Assembly (NCBI GenBank): GCA_014361095.1
Contig: JACIWF010000018.1
Coordinates: 1-15,448 of the forward strand
Source: Hadesarchaea archaeon
GTDB lineage: Archaea > Hadarchaeota > Hadarchaeia > Hadarchaeales > Hadarchaeaceae
DNA length: 15,448 nt
Direction of reading: 5' to 3'
Shown here: positions 12,681 to 15,448 of the stretch, piece after piece
How the letters are laid out: each line of letters opens with the position of its first letter
Position numbering within the stretch: position 1 is the stretch's first letter
Translations under genes and position numbers: made by a program
The notes under the pieces: generated by a model
What the model saw: only the letters and a program-made list of their open reading frames with translations
Database searches by the model: none
What the model was told of the DNA's origin: nothing

Positions 12681-13457
12681 TTACTGCAGGCCCAGCACAT
12701 CCTTCATGTCCCTTATCGCTCCGGGCTTGCCCTTCTTGACAACGTAGCGAATCGCCCTCATCGCCCCCGCCGCAAAAACCTCGCGGCTCTTGGCCCGATG
12801 GGTGATCTCCAGAACTTCATAGGGGTCTGAAAACAACAGTGTGTGATCGCCGACCACCTCCCCTTCCCGAAGCGACTTTATCTTAATTTCCTCGGGATCG
12901 ATGCCGAGCTCCTCTGCTACTATTTCTGCTGCCCGCAGCGCCGTTCCGCTGGGTGCATCCTTCTTGTAGATGTGATGCACCTCGGTTATGCTGGGCTCGT
13001 AATCCCTGTCGAGGATGGCGGCTGCCTCTCGAGCCAGTTTGAAGAACACGTTCACTCCGACTGAGAAGTTGGGAGAGATCACCGCACGGATCCTGCCCCG
13101 TTTTATCGCCTTCTCGAGATCCTTTCTCTGCTTCTCCGTGAATCCCGTGGTGCCAACGACGACAGCAACCTTGGCCCTAGCAGCGGCCTTCACATTCTGC
13201 AATGAGGCCTCGGCAACGGTGAAGTCAACAAGGACATGGGGTTTGGTCTTCTTGAGGACCTCGCTGAGCTTGGTCGACTCCACGATACTAACGCCCAGCT
13301 TCTGGACGCCAGCGATCAACCCGGCATCCTTTCCCATCATCGGGTGCTCGGGCACTTCAAACGCCGCCACGAGCTTCATGTCTTTCTGGCCGGCCACCTG
13401 ACGGACAATTGCTCTCCCCATTCTCCCAGCTGCACCGCAGACAGCTACCCGGATCAT
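12681..13457 (-). CDS. dapB: 4-hydroxy-tetrahydrodipicolinate reductase
   Basis: A 258-residue NAD(P)H-dependent reductase that converts the DapA product to tetrahydrodipicolinate. The Rossmann motif GAAGRMG is at 8-14, VGTTGF at 101-106 and the catalytic/substrate region EVHHIYKKDAPSGTAL at 159-174, with H161, H162 and K165 aligning to the known active-site residues. Length is normal. The ATG overlaps the dapA stop (ATGA, 13454-13457), so the two are translationally coupled. No further diaminopimelate gene follows within the window; the next gene is a DUF6951-like protein after a promoter region. Confidence 0.96.
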   Translation of the reverse strand: MIRVAVCGAAGRMGRAIVRQVAGQKDMKLVAAFEVPEHPMMGKDAGLIAGVQKLGVSIVESTKLSEVLKKTKPHVLVDFTVAEASLQNVKAAARAKVAVVVGTTGFTEKQRKDLEKAIKRGRIRAVISPNFSVGVNVFFKLAREAAAILDRDYEPSITEVHHIYKKDAPSGTALRAAEIVAEELGIDPEEIKIKSLREGEVVGDHTLLFSDPYEVLEITHRAKSREVFAAGAMRAIRYVVKKGKPGAIRDMKDVLGLQ

Positions 13458-14335
13458 CGCAGCAACCCCTGCTCAACCAGAACCCGGCGCAACTTCTCCT
13501 GGCTCTCCGGCTGCATTTCCACCAGCGGCAGCCTGCAGCCACCGGCGGGCATCCCCATCCAGTTCATGGCCGTCTTCACCGGCACCGGGTTGGTCTCGAT
13601 AAAGAGCGCCTTAAAAAGCGGCATGAGTTCATCGTTCAACCTCCTGGCAGTTTCGAGATCTCCCGATCGCAGGGACTCGACCAGCCTGACGACCCTGTCG
13701 GGCACAATGTTGGACGCCACGGAGATAACACCCTGGCCACCCAGCTTCATGATCTCAAAGGTCAGCGCGTCGTCTCCTGAAACTACCGTGAAATTCTCCC
13801 CGCGGGTCAGCTCAACAATCCTGGCCACCTGGTTGAGGTCTCCGCTGGCCTCCTTCACGCCCACTATGTTCTTCAGCCTAGCCAGCTTTGCCATCGTCTC
13901 CGGGAGCATGTTCACCCCGGTGCGGGAGGGAATGTTATATATTACCTGAGGAAGGTCAACCTCCTCGGCCAACTTCTTGAAATGAGCATAAAGTCCAGCC
14001 TGGGTGGGCTTATTGTAATAGGGCACGACGATCAGCGCTCCATCGGCCCCGACCTCCTTGGCATGTCTGGTGAGCATCAGCGCCTCCCAAGTGCTGTTGC
14101 TTCCGGTCCCGGCTAAAACCGGAACCCTACCACCTACCTCGTCAACAACTATCTCGACGACACGGTTGTGCTCCTCGTAGGAAAGCGTTGGCGATTCCCC
14201 GGTGGTGCCGGTTGGAACCAGACCGTGGATGCCCTTTCTGATCTGGAACCTCACGTTCTCGCGAAGTCCCTCCTCATCGATCTTCCCATCCCTGTCGAAG
14301 GGAGTCACCATCGCGGTATAAACACCCTCAAACAT
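13454..14335 (-). CDS. dapA: 4-hydroxy-tetrahydrodipicolinate synthase
   Basis: A 293-residue class I aldolase-type (beta/alpha)8 enzyme that condenses pyruvate with aspartate semialdehyde. All signatures are present: PTGTTGESPTLS (41-52, with T44 and T45), VVPYYNKPTQ (103-112), Y133 and R138 in IYNIPSRTG, and the Schiff-base Lys161 in VGVKEASGD. That combination, particularly the Arg138 that binds the semialdehyde carboxylate, favours true DapA over the related sugar-acid aldolases. It starts three bases after the lysC stop and overlaps dapB by four bases, in a lysC-dapA-dapB operon. Confidence 0.96.
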   Translation of the reverse strand: MFEGVYTAMVTPFDRDGKIDEEGLRENVRFQIRKGIHGLVPTGTTGESPTLSYEEHNRVVEIVVDEVGGRVPVLAGTGSNSTWEALMLTRHAKEVGADGALIVVPYYNKPTQAGLYAHFKKLAEEVDLPQVIYNIPSRTGVNMLPETMAKLARLKNIVGVKEASGDLNQVARIVELTRGENFTVVSGDDALTFEIMKLGGQGVISVASNIVPDRVVRLVESLRSGDLETARRLNDELMPLFKALFIETNPVPVKTAMNWMGMPAGGCRLPLVEMQPESQEKLRRVLVEQGLLR

Positions 14336-14338
14336 GGA

Positions 14339-15448
14339 TCAACCCTCGATCTCCTCCATCGCCTTCTTGAAGAGCTTCAGCGCCTGCTCACGCACCTCCC
14401 AGTTGACAAAGAAGCTTATCGAGGCCCGGCTGGAGATGATCTCGATGATGTTGATCTTGGCCTGGGCCAGAGGTTCGGTCAGTTTTGCGATGACGCCCGG
14501 GGCATAGATAAAACGTTCACTCTCGGCAACGATCATGGCTATGTTGCCCTCGCTCGTGATCGCCTTCAGCTTGCTGCCGACGACGACGCGATGGAGAATC
14601 GTCATCGCCCTCTTCGCGTCCTCCTCGGCAAGATAGATGGAGAATGACCTGGGACCGATGGAAACCGCGTAGATATTTATCCTTGCCTTGCTCAGCGGGG
14701 TCGAAAACTTGGCCAGGATGCCGGGAGTGGTCTGCATTGACTCTCCCACAATCGTCAGCATCGCCAGCGGCTTTTCGTGCAGCCTCACGTTCGCCAAATT
14801 GTCACCTCTCGGACCAATTATCTTTGTTCCACTTACATGTAAATTACCGTGCCGGTAGTGTATAACTTTCGCGCTTATCTCCGGATCCTTGTAAGCCATG
14901 GCCCGCGGATGCATCACCTGGGCCCCAAACCTGGCGAGATCGGTCATCTCCTCGACGGTGATGCTCTTCAGAAGCTTTGCCCCGGCAACCCGGTTGGGGT
15001 CGGCCGTCATGACCCCCTCAACATCGGTGACGATGATCACCTCATCGGCCTTCAGACACCTGCCGATCAGAAAGGCGGTGATGTCGCTGCCCCCCCTGCC
15101 TATGGTCGTCACGTTGCCCTCCCGGTCACGCCCCAAAAAGCCGCAGATAACCGGGACTACCCCGTCCTCGAGAAGAGGGACGATGAACTTCTGCACCCGC
15201 TCTCTGGTGGCCTCGAAGTCGATGTTCGCCATGCCAAAGTTGCTATCGGTAATCACCGGCCAGCTTTCCATCGCGGGATCAATATATACCGACTTTACGC
15301 CCAAGCTCTTCAGCGCGGCCGAGAAGACGCGGGCACTGGTCCGCTCACCCATCGCCATGATGTCGTCAAAATCCTTAGGATCGATGCTGCCCTGGGTGCT
15401 GTCCCTGGCCGCCTTCACCAACTCATCAGTGTAATGCCCCATCGCCGA
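14339..15448 (-). CDS. lysC: Aspartate kinase (N-terminus outside the window)
   Basis: The last 369 residues of aspartate kinase, which phosphorylates aspartate in the first committed step. The frame is open to the window edge and begins SAMGHYTDELVKAA, which matches the VVSAM-x-x-x-TD segment of the kinase, so about 90-100 residues, including the KFGGTS motif, lie beyond 15448. The visible kinase domain has TIGRGGSDITA and VTDVEGVMTADPN. Two ACT domains follow (starting near TIVGESMQTTPGILAKFS and IAMIVAESERFIYAPGV), so feedback inhibition by lysine or threonine is expected from the family. Being cotranscribed with dapA and dapB suggests lysine. An ATG at 15442 is internal, not the start. 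Confidence 0.96.
   Translation of the reverse strand, partial: SAMGHYTDELVKAARDSTQGSIDPKDFDDIMAMGERTSARVFSAALKSLGVKSVYIDPAMESWPVITDSNFGMANIDFEATRERVQKFIVPLLEDGVVPVICGFLGRDREGNVTTIGRGGSDITAFLIGRCLKADEVIIVTDVEGVMTADPNRVAGAKLLKSITVEEMTDLARFGAQVMHPRAMAYKDPEISAKVIHYRHGNLHVSGTKIIGPRGDNLANVRLHEKPLAMLTIVGESMQTTPGILAKFSTPLSKARINIYAVSIGPRSFSIYLAEEDAKRAMTILHRVVVGSKLKAITSEGNIAMIVAESERFIYAPGVIAKLTEPLAQAKINIIEIISSRASISFFVNWEVREQALKLFKKAMEEIEG

Overview
The window looks like a stretch of an archaeal chromosome, probably from a euryarchaeal-type thermophile or an uncultured relative. The evidence is TATA-type promoter boxes about 25 bases ahead of likely transcript starts, Shine-Dalgarno (SD) sites of the GGTG/GGTGATC type, frequent GTG and TTG starts, short oligo-T terminators, and protein families that are mainly archaeal. 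A lineage such as Hadarchaeota is possible, but this is a guess. No tRNA, rRNA, CRISPR array or intact transposase is visible.

Layout. (1) 1-1475 is a regulator-rich edge: the last codons of an unknown + strand gene, then three small helix-turn-helix proteins on the - strand. (2) 1633-2106 is a two-helix membrane protein with a long, very basic helical tail, divergent from the third regulator. (3) 2207-6159 is one operon: a MoaD/ThiS-like sulfur carrier followed by the FAD, 2Fe-2S and molybdopterin subunits of a xanthine dehydrogenase/CO dehydrogenase superfamily enzyme. The active-site loop reads AYRGYG, so it should not be called a CO dehydrogenase; the substrate is unknown. (4) 6508-6927 encodes a chimera: signal anchor, Pro-rich linker and the start of a beta-sandwich domain, joined in frame to the C-terminal part of an MscL mechanosensitive channel. 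(5) 6940-9248 (- strand) is a tight operon of a divergent cysteine desulfurase with several replaced PLP-pocket residues, an IscU scaffold and an unrecognised Cys-rich protein. (6) 9328-10796 holds two small membrane proteins flanking a structured, probably non-coding RNA (about 9897-10127) closed by a perfect 9-bp stem. (7) 10813-15448 (- strand) carries lysC (partial), dapA, dapB and asd, i.e. the aspartate/diaminopimelate route to lysine, together with a DUF6951-like Cys protein and a 44-residue zinc-finger-like protein on the + strand.

How the genes fit together. The molybdenum hydroxylase needs 2Fe-2S clusters and a sulfurated molybdenum cofactor. The sulfur carrier is in its operon and the cysteine desulfurase/scaffold operon is close by, so this part of the window may form a sulfur-handling neighbourhood (inference). 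lysC, dapA, dapB and asd give the four consecutive steps from aspartate to tetrahydrodipicolinate. The features most worth following up are the structured RNA, the desulfurase with replaced PLP-contact residues and its Cys-rich partner, and the MscL chimera.
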